Positions 44,125 to 55,716 of a DNA stretch of 64,000 nucleotides are shown here, piece after piece. The notes under the pieces were generated by a model. The model was not told the origin of the DNA, made no database searches, and saw nothing but the letters and a program-made list of their open reading frames with translations. The first letter of the stretch is position 1. Each line of letters opens with the position of its first letter. This DNA is from Platanthera guangdongensis. Its lineage: Eukaryota; Streptophyta; Magnoliopsida; Asparagales; Orchidaceae. The DNA lies in NCBI GenBank assembly GCA_039583875.1, contig CM077151.1:21100326-21164325 (forward strand). The letters run 5' to 3'. The position numbers and the translations under genes were made by a program.

Positions 44125-47100
44125 TCATGGGTAGAAGCGTTTTAAGTCATCCCCACTCCAGGAATGGTTCAAGGTCCTACCCTCCACATCTTGGAGGTAG
44201 TAACCCCCCGCTTTCAACACCCTCTCGACAATATAAGGTCCCTCCCAATTTGGGTTGAGCTTTCCCACCAGGGCGGACCTCCCTGCCGCATCAACCTTCT
44301 TTAGCACTAGGTCTCCCTCCGCAAATTGCTTTATCCTGATATGTTTGTCGAAGTGCCTTGCCATTCGACGCTTGATCTCCTCTTGTCTGATGGCTGCTAC
44401 GTCTCGCAGCTCCTCTGTAAGGTCTAGTGAGAGGCGCAGGCCTTCTTCATTTTCCGTCCTCCACGCCTCGTCCCCATCACCTGCAGCCGCGACCCGCGGG
44501 GATCGGACCTCGAATTCCACTGGTAGTACCGCCTCACATCCATGGGAAAGTTTGAAAGGGGTCTCACCAGTGGCCGTGTTCGGGGTTGTTCTTAGAGCCC
44601 ACAGGACCGAGGGGAGCTGCTCTACCCAGTTCCCCCTCAGATTCTCTACCTTCTTCTTTAGTAAGTTAACGATAATCTTGTTCGCCGCCTCCACCTGACC
44701 GTTGCTCCTGGGGTGGTGGACAGAGGCAAACCTGAGGTCGATGCCCTGCTGAGAGCAGAAGCTGATGAACTCTTCGCTAGCGAACTGGGGGCCGTTATCC
44801 GTGACGATGGCTTGAGGCAGCCCGTGCCTGCAAATGATCTCCCCCCAGACGAAGTTCCTGATGACTTGAGAGGTCACCTTTGCTAGCGCCTTAACCTCCA
44901 GCCACTTGGAGAAGTAATCTATCATAACCAGGAGGAATCTTCTTTGCCCACTAGCTGGAGGAAAAGGCCCCACCAGATCCATTCCCCAAATGGCGAAAGG
45001 CCATGGTGCTGTGATGCTTCGGAGTCTTTGAGCCAGCAAGAGCTGGAGGGGGGCGTAGAGCTGGCACTTCTGGCACTTCCTCGCAAACTCTGTCGCGTCC
45101 TTCCTCAGGGTGGGCCAGAAGTACCCCTGTCTGACCACCCTTGCTTCCAATGTCCTCCCTCCGGAATGGCTACCACATTCCCCGGAGTGCACCTCCTCCA
45201 GAATGTGTCTGGTCTCCTCTTCCGTCACGCATCGAGCCAGGAGACCCGATAGCATCCTCCGGTGCAATCCTCCTTCATGCATGAGATAGTGGGCCGCCTT
45301 ATGGCGGAAGATTCTTGCCTCTTTGACCCCCTCAGGGAGGGTTCCAGTCAGAAAAAAGGTAACGAAGGGATCTACCCACGAGGGCCGCCGATCCAGCTCC
45401 ATTAGCTCCCCCTCTTCAATCGTTGGGTGGAATAAATCAGTGAGGGCACCCCCTTCCCAAGGTCCGAACTTGGCCAATTGATCGGCAGTCGTGTTCTCTT
45501 CTCTGGGGACGTGTTGGATGGAGAACGTCCGGAACCCCCCGATGATCGTCCTTACCTTGGACAAGTATTTCACAAGGGTGGACTCCCGCGCCTCGAACTC
45601 TCCGCGTATCTGAGACGCCACCACCAATGAGTCCGTGAAAACCTCAACGTCCTTGATCTCGAGCTCCTTGGCCAGGCGAAGGCCGGCTATCACTGCCTCG
45701 TACTCTGCTTGATTGTTGGTTGTGGGGAAATGCAAGGTGACCGCTTGTCTTATGGTCACCCCTTGAGGACTCGTTAGTACCACCCCCGCTCCAAGGGAGT
45801 GCTTTCCCGAGGCCCCGTCGACCATGATCTTCCATGCCTCTGGCCGCTGCGGCTCCTCGGCCCCATCCTCCGCGACGTAGTCTGCCAAGAAGTCGGCCAC
45901 CACCTGTGCCTTAATGGAGAGCCTTGGTATAAACAAAATATTGAACTCACTCAACTCGACAGACCACTTGGCCAGCCTACCCGAGTGCTCTACTCCTTCA
46001 AAAATCTTTCGGAGAGGATGGTCTGTTACCACTCTAATTGAATGGGCCTGGAAATATGGCCGGAGCTTCCTGGCCGAAACAACCAAGGCGTATGCCAGCT
46101 TTTCTAGGATAGGGTAGCGGAGCTCTGCCTTCCTTAGGATCCTGCTAACATAATAAATGGGCAGCTGCTTCTTTCCCTCTTCTCTGACTAAGACGGAGCT
46201 CACCGCCTCCGCCCCCACTCCTAGGTACAGGGTCAAATCTTCCCCTTCTTTAGGGCTTTGAAGCAGAGGAGCCCGGGAGAGTTGCTCCTTCAGCTCTTGA
46301 AAAGCTTCTTCGCACTCCGCTGTCCATTCAAATCTCTGATTCCCTCGTAGCACTTTAAAGAAAGGCGAGCACTTCTCTCCTGACCTGGAGAGGAATCTGC
46401 TAAGGCCGGCCAGCTTCCCAGTCAAGCGCTGCACCTCCTTAGCGTTTCTAGGTGATTCCAGCTCCAGAATGGCCTTTACTTTATCAGGATTAGGTTCTAC
46501 TCCTGCCGGGGTCAAAAGGTGCCCAAGGAACTTCCCACGACTGGCCCCGAAAACACATTTCAGGGGGTTCAACCTCATTTTGAACTTTCTCAAGGTGGCA
46601 AACGTCTCCTCCAGATCCTGGAGATGCGAGTTCACCCCCTTGCTCTTTACCATAAGATCATCAACGTAGACTTCTAGGTTCCGACCCCTCTGGCCCTGGA
46701 AAACTCGATCCATCATCCGTTGGTATGTCGCTCCCGCGTTTTTTAACCCAAAGGGCATCATGTTATAACTAAAGCACCCTTCCCTTGTGATGAAGGAGAC
46801 GTCCTTGACGTCGGGAGGGTGCATCCGGATCTGATGGTAACCTGAAAAAGCATCCAGAAAACTCATAACAGAAAAACCAACGGCTGAATCAACCAGCGCG
46901 TCGATTCGAGGCAGGGGGTAGCAATCCTTAGGGCATGATTTATTTAATAACGAAAAGTCGATACACATTCTCCATTTTCCTCCCCCCTTCTTCACCATTA
47001 CAACGTTGGAGATCCAGCCTGGGTACTGGATCTCTGAGATGAAGCCCGCCTCCAGGAGCTTCTTGACCTCCTCTCGAATGGGCTCCTCCAGCTTGGTGGC

Positions 47101-48306
47101 GATGGCCCTCATTTTCTGGCGTATGGGGCGCGTCCGAGGGTCCAGATTTAGGCGATGGCAGGCCACGTCCGCATCAATGCCCGGCATGTCCGCCGCGCTC
47201 CAAGCGAAGACGTCGATGTTGCTCTGGATGCAGGTCCGCATCCGCTCCTGGTCCTCGGGACTCAAGCCCCCGCTGATCCGTACCCTTCGTACCTGCCCCT
47301 GGCTGGTGCGGACCTCCACCTCTACTACTTCCTCGGCCACCTCCAACCGCGACTGCTCCCAGCCGTCCCCTGCTTCTTCTTCCATCTCTTCCTCCCCTCC
47401 TGCTCCCTCAACCTCTATCACCTCGTCCTGCTGCTGCTCAATTTTCATCTCCCTTCGGGCTTCCTCCTCTGCCCCTTCTTCTCCCACTTTCTCTTGCATT
47501 CTTTCTCGTGGCTCCGACTCTCCGCTCCTCCTGACTTCCTGCACGTCTTCTCCCCTTTGCTCCTCCTCAATCTCCATTCCTCCCTCCGGGCTCTCCTGTT
47601 GCTGCTCGACCTCAACATCCTCCTGCGCCTCCTGCACACCTCCTTTTTGCTTCTCAGTCTCCTCCTCCCCGACTTCCTCTTTGATTCCTCCTCTCGCTTC
47701 CTCTGGGCTCACCTCCTCTTCCCTCAAGGCTTCTTCTTGCGCCGCCATCTCCTTTTCCAACTCCTCCGCCTCTGCCATCCAAGATATGGTGTTAACCGCC
47801 GTGACGTAACACTGCCTCGCCACTTTTGGATCTCCCCTGACCCTGACCTGCACCCCTCCATTGTTAAACTTGAGACATTGATGGAACGAGGAGGGGACGC
47901 AGCGAAAGGCGCTGATGAGGGGTCGCCCAAAGATGGCGCTGTAGCTGCTCGGGGCATCTACAATCACGAACCGGCAGTTCCGTGATACGCCCCCCAACCT
48001 CACGTGCAGCCCTACTCCCCCTTCCACTTCTTCCCTCTCCCCGGAGAACCCGAACAACGGTCCATCCGAGGCCAAAACCCTCTTGGCTTCCACCTGCATC
48101 TCATCGAAGGCCTTCTTAAAAATCACATTTACGGAGCTCCCGTTATCCACTAGGATCTTGGAGACCGTAAAGTTTTCCACCGCCGTCTGGATCACCAAGG
48201 CGTCGCAGAATGGGTCCTCGTACTCCGGCATATCCTCTGAAGAGAAGGTGATTTTTTCTAGCGGGGGTGGAGTCTGGGAAGTTGAGGCTACCCCCTTCCG
48301 GAACAT
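44125..48306 (-). CDS. pol polyprotein of element 2 (PR-RT-RH-aRH-INT), intact 1393 codons
   Basis: The aspartic protease has ILVDNGSSVN at residues ~51-60. A 170-residue Glu-rich linker (about 185-350) separates it from RT. RT shows SVMSFLDAFSGYHQIRM and YVDD at 547-550. RNase H I follows, then a second plant-type RNase H with MVDGASGKHSLGAGVV and TNNQAEYEAVIAGL. The integrase has HSGECGSHSG...CQKCQ, MDLVGPFPP, TDNGPQFASEEF and NGQVEAANK, then a C-terminal domain ending LKRFYP. Dual RNase H is the Tat hallmark. The displayed start is simply the open-frame limit; in vivo pol would come from gag by frameshift or splicing, or from a gag-pol frame lacking the 1-nt shift near 48355. Confidence 0.95.
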   Translation of the reverse strand: MFRKGVASTSQTPPPLEKITFSSEDMPEYEDPFCDALVIQTAVENFTVSKILVDNGSSVNVIFKKAFDEMQVEAKRVLASDGPLFGFSGEREEVEGGVGLHVRLGGVSRNCRFVIVDAPSSYSAIFGRPLISAFRCVPSSFHQCLKFNNGGVQVRVRGDPKVARQCYVTAVNTISWMAEAEELEKEMAAQEEALREEEVSPEEARGGIKEEVGEEETEKQKGGVQEAQEDVEVEQQQESPEGGMEIEEEQRGEDVQEVRRSGESEPRERMQEKVGEEGAEEEARREMKIEQQQDEVIEVEGAGGEEEMEEEAGDGWEQSRLEVAEEVVEVEVRTSQGQVRRVRISGGLSPEDQERMRTCIQSNIDVFAWSAADMPGIDADVACHRLNLDPRTRPIRQKMRAIATKLEEPIREEVKKLLEAGFISEIQYPGWISNVVMVKKGGGKWRMCIDFSLLNKSCPKDCYPLPRIDALVDSAVGFSVMSFLDAFSGYHQIRMHPPDVKDVSFITREGCFSYNMMPFGLKNAGATYQRMMDRVFQGQRGRNLEVYVDDLMVKSKGVNSHLQDLEETFATLRKFKMRLNPLKCVFGASRGKFLGHLLTPAGVEPNPDKVKAILELESPRNAKEVQRLTGKLAGLSRFLSRSGEKCSPFFKVLRGNQRFEWTAECEEAFQELKEQLSRAPLLQSPKEGEDLTLYLGVGAEAVSSVLVREEGKKQLPIYYVSRILRKAELRYPILEKLAYALVVSARKLRPYFQAHSIRVVTDHPLRKIFEGVEHSGRLAKWSVELSEFNILFIPRLSIKAQVVADFLADYVAEDGAEEPQRPEAWKIMVDGASGKHSLGAGVVLTSPQGVTIRQAVTLHFPTTNNQAEYEAVIAGLRLAKELEIKDVEVFTDSLVVASQIRGEFEARESTLVKYLSKVRTIIGGFRTFSIQHVPREENTTADQLAKFGPWEGGALTDLFHPTIEEGELMELDRRPSWVDPFVTFFLTGTLPEGVKEARIFRHKAAHYLMHEGGLHRRMLSGLLARCVTEEETRHILEEVHSGECGSHSGGRTLEARVVRQGYFWPTLRKDATEFARKCQKCQLYAPLQLLLAQRLRSITAPWPFAIWGMDLVGPFPPASGQRRFLLVMIDYFSKWLEVKALAKVTSQVIRNFVWGEIICRHGLPQAIVTDNGPQFASEEFISFCSQQGIDLRFASVHHPRSNGQVEAANKIIVNLLKKKVENLRGNWVEQLPSVLWALRTTPNTATGETPFKLSHGCEAVLPVEFEVRSPRVAAAGDGDEAWRTENEEGLRLSLDLTEELRDVAAIRQEEIKRRMARHFDKHIRIKQFAEGDLVLKKVDAAGRSALVGKLNPNWEGPYIVERVLKAGGYYLQDVEGRTLNHSWSGDDLKRFYP

Positions 48307-49880
48307 GGTCTGGAAGCTCCCCTTCCGGGTGGCCTCGATCCCAATCCCCCATGGATGGCCCCGATACCCCCCCGGGTTCCCACATCCACCCGGTCCTCAC
48401 ACCTATCTTCCGCCTCCACCGGCTGCATTTCCTCGATCCTTACCGGCGGATCCTGCCTCCTCAAACCTCTGGCCTCTCTCATCTCCAAAAATTCTGGGCA
48501 CGTGGCTGTAGCGTGACCCCTCTCCTGATGGAAATCACAGAAAGGCAACGCCACCCCACCCCTTCTTCCATATCCTCTTCCTCTCCTTCCTCCTCGAGCT
48601 CCTCTCCCTCGACCGATCCCCATTGCCTCCTGCTGATGCTGAAAACGATCCCTCACTCCCTGTCTCTACGCCGGTTGATCGAACCTCCTTGGTTCTTGGA
48701 AATTATCTCTTCCCTGGAAGCCTCCTCCCAACTCATGGGGGCGACCCTCATGAGGCCTCCAACCTATCCGGTTGTTCGGCTCTCGGGCCCCCCGATGATT
48801 CTGTCCCTGGTGCCCCTGGCCTCGGGGTTCCTCCCTCCTCTTCTCTTCTCTGTGCTCCCTCTGCTCCCTCTGCTTCCCTGTTCCTGGTTCCTTTGCATCA
48901 TCCTCCGCCAACCTGGCTAACTTCCTTGCAAACGCCGGATTGGCTCTCTCGAAATCCGTCTCCTTTGCCGCCCTCTCCATAAGCTCTTCAAAGGAGAGGG
49001 GGGGCACCCTTTTCAACTTCATGCTGAAGAAACCTGGCCTCAGTCCCAGGGTGAATGCAAGCATTAGCGTATACCCAGGGACCTCCTGAACCTGGAGGAT
49101 CTCTTCCTGAAACCGATCTATGTAGTGCCCCAACGTTTCATCCTGGCTCTGCCTTACCGAGAACAAGCACTCTGCCTCCTTCTTACGCTTCTTCGATGTT
49201 GAAAACCTCAATAAGAAACCCCTCCGCAGATCCTCAAAGCAATAAATCGACCTTGCCGGTAACTGGTGGAACCAATCTCGCGCCTTCTCCTTCAAGGTGA
49301 TGGCAAACAGTCGACACTTAAACGCATCTGTCATCTGTCTGATCGAAACCACATCCTCAAACCACTGCACATGCTGCACCGGATCATCCTTTCCTGAGTA
49401 GTAGGACATGTCGGGCTCCCGGAACCCCTCCGGCACCGGAGCCGAGATGACAAGTTCACTAAACGGGCTCTCGCCGACTGCTTGCCGAGAGGGCACGTCC
49501 CGCGGCCTCGGCTGGCTGGCCCGATCTGCGAGACCGTGCCCAGGGAAGAGCTCTCGCACAGCTGCCTCCTTCTCGCCGTCTTCTGCCGGGACCTCCTTCC
49601 CGGGACGCTGGCCCAAGAAGAGCTCTCGCGCCGCCACGTCCCTCTCGCCAGCTTCTGTGGGGACCTCCTTTCCCGGGCGCTGGCCTGGGGCATTCTCGCC
49701 TAAAAGCGGGACCACCTCGATTGGAACCTGAGGTGTCGCCCACTCGCTCCTTGCCGAGAAGGCCAAGCTTATAGTTTGCGTGACCTCTCGCCTGAAGTCC
49801 TCCAGCATTTTCCTCGTCGCCTCTTCTACCTGGGAGGGGGAACCTCCAGAACCAGATCCTTCTCCTTCGCCTCCTGTCAT
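48288..49880 (-). CDS. gag of element 2, with internal TAG and zinc-knuckle part
   Basis: The ATG at 49880 opens 404 codons to a TAG at 48666-48668. The same frame then resumes (RQGVRDRFQHQQEAM) through the CX2HX4HX4C knuckle (CDFHQERGHATATC) to 48288. The gag core is clear (DDPVQHVQWFEDVVSIRQM, ARDWFHQLP). Two ~30-residue repeats beginning near GQRPGKEVP lie before it. Downstream, one base appears missing near 48355 relative to element 1, which shifts out of the pol frame. The TAG and shift could be defects or translational control; element 1 has neither at these positions. Confidence 0.88.
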
Positions 49881-49914
49881 AGGACCAAACTCAAACTTTT
49901 CTTGAACCGGCTAC

Positions 49915-49934
49915 TTCCACGCTCACCGCACCAG
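49915..49934 (-). other. primer binding site, element 2
   Basis: The minus strand reads TGGTGCGGTGAGCGTGGAA three bases after the LTR, identical to element 1. Confidence 0.7.
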
Positions 49935-49937
49935 AAC

Positions 49938-50701
49938 TGTTGAAGCCAAAATTTGACTCAGACAAGCGTTCACAAAATTGGGGCGTAGCCGACACCTACT
50001 AGGCCCAAGCTCGACCTCCGACTGGTCGTGAAGGACTAAGAACAAACTGGCCCAAAGCCGCAGCAGGGAGGTCCCACCGCTTACCCGGAAGGTCACAGAG
50101 AGCTTCCCCTCCAAAGCCAAAAGCTGGGCTTGGAGTTCTTCAGAAGACTGTCAATTCCTCTCATGAGTCTGAAAAAAGGGTCCCTTCTGAAGAACCTCTA
50201 TGGGCTTATTTATAGATTTCAGAATCTGAACTGCAAATAACAAAACTACTCCGGCCTGAAATTACTGGGGTACCCTTGGCTGGGCCTGCCAACAGCCAAA
50301 CTCCGCTGTTCTGAGGAGCTATACGCAGCCCACCAAGGGTAAAAGGGTAAAAATACCCGGGGTAGAAGAGTAAAAACCCCTGCTTTGATAGGAAAGAGTA
50401 AAAAACCCTCTCCCCCCCCCCTGGCGAGAGGAAAGGGGCCTGCCGGCGAGAAGGACCCGCCGCCCGTCTCGCCGGCGCCTCTCGCCTTTGGAGGTCCTCT
50501 CGCTTCTGGGGTCCTCTTGCTTCTGGGGCCCTCTCGCTTCTGGGGCCCTCTCGCTTCTGGGGCCCTCTCGCTTTTAGACGGGGCGTTTTGCCCCTTGGAG
50601 AGCCCATCATCTCGCCGCTTGCGAGTGGGCCCTCCTAGTCCCCTTTGCCTTTCTCGCTCCGTTTGCTTCTTGAGGGCTCTTTGCGAGCCCGAGGTTGTAC
50701 A
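49938..50701 (-). repeat. 5' LTR of element 2
   Basis: This is 764 bp and matches 36953-37717 apart from a handful of substitutions and a C9/C10 difference. It is followed by TSD ATGAT at 50702-50706. Confidence 0.97.
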
Positions 50702-50706
50702 ATGAT

Positions 50707-51244
50707 TAAATGTCTTTATTATAGATGTATTTGTTTTAGGACTAAATCAAATAGATTTGTGAGTTAAGGGAATGATTTCTTTCGAAAAGAAGTACACAAA
50801 CTAATTTCCTAAAGTTATTAAAGTTTAGGGATCAAAATCACAATTTTGCCTAGAATATACCAATCAAGTTCAAAGTTAAAGAGCCCTAGTCAGAAACTTG
50901 CAATCATAAGAAAGGAAATTAGGAAATCATTTCTAAAATTTAGAAACCCTACAAGTATTTGATTTCATTATAAAAAAAATACCAATAATTCAAAATAAAA
51001 AATGCATATCCAAACCAGGAACAACTTGCCAACAAGATGCATATCGAAAACAAATCTGATTTTTTCCCTCAAAACTCCATGTGCAGAACTGCAGAAGCTT
51101 TTGAAGGGAAGAAACAAGAAGAATAATGCATGTGCGTGTAGGAAATAAGAAGATAATGAACAAGCTTCCTCTCCCTCCTTGCTGCAGGAACTTGAAAAAT
51201 AAATGAGGGAAGGAGGTTTTCCATTAGAGGCGAGGAATAAGTAA
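50707..51244. other. AT-rich flank, no gene seen
   Basis: No recognisable gene. ORFs on the minus strand at 50968-51309 are AT-rich and lack known domains. Confidence 0.4.
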
Positions 51245-51282
51245 CAGACCTGTAGGGCTGTAACGGTTTGGTTTGGTTTGTA

Positions 51283-51643
51283 CACAACAAAAAAAATCTT
51301 GATTAGCAAGTAGTAAAATTTGTTGCTAATTAGATAAATTTGTTGCTAATTTTAATTAGCAAAGAATTTAGAAACGAAAAAAATTTGTAACTAATTTGAC
51401 CCTAGCTAAATTTAGCAAGAAATTTATTTTTTTCTAATTAGCAAGGATATTTTAGGAATGAATTCTTTTGATGTTAATGTTTTGTATTTTATATAATTAT
51501 TTGGATAAATTAAAATAATATTTATATACAAAAAAATATATTTTCTAATATGCTCATGTTGGGATTTGAACCTCAGACCTCTTACAAATAATTTCTTAAC
51601 CCAACCAATCCTCCTAACTACCTAATTCATTATAAATTTACGG

Positions 51644-51702
<59 letters not shown>

Positions 51703-52410
51703 TAATTATAAATTTATATTATTTATGAATATGATTATTTATTTATACATACATATTTATTTATTTATTTATTATTTTTACATATAAATATATATTTATA
51801 TTTATAGTTTAATATATAAAGTTTATTATATATAATTATTTATATATATTGTTATTTCTATATATTTATATATTTTTGTATATATTATATATATATTTAT
51901 TATATATTTTATATGTATAAATTTATTTATTTCTCGTTGGTGCACGACGGGGAGATTGCACGGGAGTGTGACGAGCTCGGCGGGAGATTGTGCGGGAGAG
52001 TGACAATCTTAGCATGAGAGCAGATATCGAGATGAGAATGAAGATATCAAGGGATTCTTTAATTTGTTTAAAATCTTATAAATATATATTTATATTTTTT
52101 AAAAGTGAGATGAAAATATTTGGAGGGAATTGAATCTTTCCCTCCATAAATTTTTAATCTAAATAATTAGTATAGAAATTTTGAAAGGAAATATTTCGTT
52201 TCTATTTAGCAACAAATATTTTGCAACAAAATAATTTGTTGCTATTTTTGCAATGAATATTTTTCGTTGCTATTTTTGCAATGAATATTTTCGTTGCTAT
52301 TTTTGTGGGTAAAAACAAATATCATATACCTAGCTAAATTTGATGCTAATTAGCAACAAATTATTTAGCGTTCCTAATTTTCGTTGCTAAATGAAGTTTT
52401 TCTTGTAGTG
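51283..52410. mobile_element. CACTA-like non-autonomous element nested in the hAT
   Basis: The right end reads CTTGTAGTG (complement CACTACAAGAAAAA) and the left CACAACAAAAAAAATC. A 3-bp duplication GTA flanks it (51280-51282 and 52411-52413). Subterminal TTTGCTAATTAGCAAC-type motifs recur in both orientations near 51300-51400 and 52200-52390. No transposase is present. It contains an (AT)n microsatellite at about 51643-51698. Confidence 0.82.
51643..51698. repeat. (AT)n microsatellite
   Basis: An uninterrupted TA dinucleotide run of about 28 units lies inside the CACTA-like element. Confidence 0.9.
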
Positions 52411-53783
52411 GTAAGCAAAACCGTAAACCAAACCACCCATATGTGATTACAAAAATTTGAAACCGAACCGAACCGCTCAAACATTGAAACCGAATTGAAC
52501 CAAACCGAATGGTATGATTCGGTTTGGTTCAGTTTTGATGTTTTAAATAATGTGATAAAATATAAAGACTTATAGATAGAGATCAGGGATGGTGCAATGA
52601 ATGAGGCTCAACCACCCAACATGAAAGTGTTGTCTGAACACAATTCCTATCACCTAACCATTTCAGAATTCCAAAGTCAAATTAATGGAAAATGAAATAT
52701 TCATTAGCATTGTTTGTTTGGAGAAATATCTAGATTAGAGAAATATCTAGACTACAAATCAACGACAACTTAGATGTTTAATCAAAATAAAAAACAGAAA
52801 CTTAATAAATATAAGAGAAATACATGCTAGGCCGTTGACAGCAAGAGGTTCGAATCTGGAAAGGTCCGAACAACAATGGCCAATGGAGCAAGAACTGGAA
52901 TCTGGAAAGGAAAAAATCAGAGAGCACCAAATATGGAAAGGGATGAACAGCAATATGAGTCATCTTTGATCGAATTAAGAGAATTAGGAAGTTAGGATTT
53001 CAGAGATTCAGAGAAATTGGAAACCACCTCACCGGAATCAGAGAATATTGATTGTTCGAAGATGCTTCTGGATTCCTCGAAACAGGAAAGAAGATGGAGA
53101 AGATGCTTATCAGAAGACGAAAGTGGATGCGGGAAGACTGCGGCTACGGCTTTCACTCAATCTCCTTGCGCCTCTGCCCTAATTTCTGAACGAAACACTC
53201 CACACGGGATCCGAGATCGAAACAACGAAGGTGGAGAAGACGTAAGAATGGTGTGCGGTACTCGGAATGGCAGAAGAGAGGTGCGCAGTTAGCGGGGTGG
53301 GGCAAATCGCGACTCGCGAGGGAGAAGCAGCCAACAAAAATGAGCTCTATATTGCCAGGTGAAATTCGCGAAAAATCACGCCCGGGTGTGTTGCGTTCGC
53401 CCATGAGTTTAATCATTAATGAAATATAATTAAATGTTTGTGCAAAAGTCAAAACCATGAAATGTATGGTTTAACACTTTAACGTATAATTTAATGAAAA
53501 TATGAAATGTAATTAACTGTTGTATGATTAAACGTATGATTTAATGAAATTTAATTAATAAATTAAATGTTTTTATACACAACGGTTCAGTTTGGTTCGA
53601 TTCGATTCGGTTTGCCACACAAAATCACGAACCGAACCGAACCGTATGGTTTTTCTAAAATCAAAACCGTAACCGAACCGCGGCCTACTGAAACCGAACC
53701 AAACCGTTTGGTTTGGTTCGGTTTTGCTGTTCGATTGATTTTCTCTTACAGCCGTACAGACCTGGAGGTCGGGAGTGGCTTTA

Positions 53784-54136
53784 GGCTTCGTTTGGAGGGG
53801 TTTATTTTCACTCGTCAAGCGGTTACGACCGCATGAACACGACCTTAAGCTACCGATTGCGAACCCCCAGAGGAGATCTCGTCGAGATCTGGGATCCGCA
53901 GATTTGCTGAGGAAGAAGCGAGCGAAACATTAGGGGATGTGTGAGGAAGGCTGCGATCGACATCAACAATGGGAAGAATTGCTAGTTGCATGGCGTAATA
54001 GTAGCGAAAACTTATCACACAAAAAAACGTTCTGCCAACGGAGGCTTCTCCAACCATTGCATCTGTTTTCAATGTTTGACAAAGTGGCCGAAAAATTTGC
54101 AGTGGCGCTCCAAAAATATGGAGCCAAAACAGAGCC
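53784..54136. mobile_element. MITE A (PIF/Harbinger-like), 353 bp
   Basis: TIRs are GGCTTCGTTTGG and the complement GGCTCTGTTTTGG; TTA is duplicated at 53781-53783 and 54137-54139. Its first ~70 bp match MITE B at 55717-55785. It carries no coding capacity. Confidence 0.65.
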
Positions 54137-54139
54137 TTA

Positions 54140-54895
54140 GCCGCACATATTTTTCTCATAAAGCAAACACACCGGTACTTACATCTGTTATATAAAAGAA
54201 AATCATATTTTTTTTGAAAGCCATAAAAGTGAGCACAAACACATTCACAGAAGAGGCAAAGACTTTCTTATATATAACACTAATTACAAATCAACTTCAC
54301 ACACATTCAAACTACCCACAATAAAGTATTAACAATTCACCACGACAACACACTTCTAACCGCAGAGGTCGCATACTTGATCACTCATCCACCTGCTGGA
54401 GGTCGCCAAGAAATTGACAATACTTCTAACCACAGATACCACCGGCGTTTACCCTTATCGCCGCATGTTAGCAGTGTTGTCCGCCTTCAGCTATCCGCGG
54501 ACTTCACATGCACCGAGTTACTGCCAGCTCATTACCGCCTTACCGTCGGGCGTCAGTCGCACTGCTCGCAACTTCTATCAGCAGATCTCTTCTCCTAGCC
54601 ACAACAGGCTAACGGTAGACCTCCTGAATCTTCCGTGTGGACTACAGTTCTGCAGGAAATGAAGGGGATTGCACCCATATTTATAGAGGCGGGAATATTC
54701 CAAAAATTTTGAAAACAACAACACTCGAGATTTTATCCCACTATAATGGGGTCGAATGTATGCATCATTTGTCGCCATTGTGCCCTACCTTTTCAAAATT
54801 TGTTAAAAATAAAAAATATTTCAATATTTAATATTTCAAACAATTTTACAACATTAAATGTTCTTATTTAAAAGCAAGAGAATCATGCAGCTTTT
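54140..54895. other. Intergenic, downstream of the P450, no gene seen
   Basis: Part of 54800-54895 is presumably the P450 3' UTR. No other feature is supported. Confidence 0.4.
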
Positions 54896-55716
54896 CTAAG
54901 CAACAATGGGCACCAAAAAAAGAGGCTCCTTTCTATGACTGATGAGCCCAAAATCCTCTTCCAAACTAACATTTTCTCTTCTCATTCCCGCCGGCATATC
55001 CCAGTTGAAGTTGTATATAAAGTTTGCCAAGGCAAGCTCAACGCCAATCATTCCCAGTCCCATCCCTGGGCAAATTCTTCGCCCTGCTCCAAAAGGTATG
55101 AACTGCAGATGGTTCCCCAAATAGTTGATAGGGCTGCCCTCAAATCTCTCCGGCCTAAAAGTTTCAGGATCGTCCCAGTATTTAGGGTCCCTCCCTATGG
55201 CCCAAGCATTTACAAGGATTCTCGCCTTTACCGGAATTCTATAGCCATCTATTGTTGTCTCCTTCATGCATTCCCTGTGCACCAGTAATGGACCGGGAGG
55301 GTGCAATCTTAGGGTTTCCTTGATCACCATTTTGAGGTAATGGAGCTCATGAAGGTCGCTCTCCTTGACGCTACCTTTGTGCTCAACAACTTGTCTTACT
55401 TCCTCTTGTGCTCTTCTCATGACTTCAGGGTTCCTCATCAAATTTGCCATTGCCCACTCTAGAACTGATGCAGCGGTATCTGTTCCTCCAAGGAATATGT
55501 CCTGCAGATGAATGGATCCATATATTAACTTTCTTCCATTTCGTCTTAAATACTATTAAAAGCATTTCAAAAAATTATGAAGGCCACAAATGATGACAGA
55601 GGCAATATATATCAACAATTAAAATTAAATTTTCTGTTAAGACACATGCAGTGATGAAGGTTGCATCAGTTTGAAAAGCACAACTTGATGGTCAGTATAG
55701 AGGGATGAGACCAAGG

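Larger units (their letters stand above)
36953..50701 (-). mobile_element. Ty3/gypsy Tat-lineage LTR retrotransposon, element 2 (13.7 kb)
   Basis: LTRs of 765 and 764 bp (plus-strand ends TGTTGAAGCC and TTGTACA) are flanked by ATGAT. The sense strand is minus: primer site, gag, PR-RT-RH-aRH-INT, 112-bp tandem array, polypurine tract. Two antisense spliced genes lie on the plus strand. It shares the primer site, polypurine tract, domain order and antisense genes with element 1, but the LTRs are largely different apart from their ends and the TATA region. By eye the LTRs differ at about six or seven positions (near 1%). The pol frame is open throughout. Confidence 0.97.
51253..53756. mobile_element. 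non-autonomous hAT element, 8-bp TSD
   Basis: CAGACCTG is duplicated at 51245-51252 and 53757-53764. The termini are TAGGGCTGTAA (left) and the complement TACGGCTGTAA (right), typical of hAT TIRs. Both subterminal regions (51262-51280 plus 52411-52530, and 53580-53730) are dense in AACCGAACCG/GGTTTGGTTC motifs, likely transposase-binding repeats. No hAT transposase is encoded. The interior 52560-53560 has no recognised gene. A CACTA element is nested inside, so hAT-only length is about 1.37 kb. Confidence 0.88.

Noticed and set aside
47006..47985. Plus-strand ORFs opposite the Glu-rich linker of element 2 pol
   Set aside because: Ser/Leu-rich mirror of GAG/GAA codons; no homologue in element 1.
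51545..51625. tRNA-like segment with a box-B motif (GGTTCAAATCC, minus)
   Set aside because: No acceptor stem or anticodon arm can be drawn; at most a SINE- or tRNA-derived scrap within the CACTA element.
53017..53292. 91-codon plus-strand ORF inside the hAT
   Set aside because: No recognisable domain, and composition unlike a coding exon; could be a captured scrap but unsupported.
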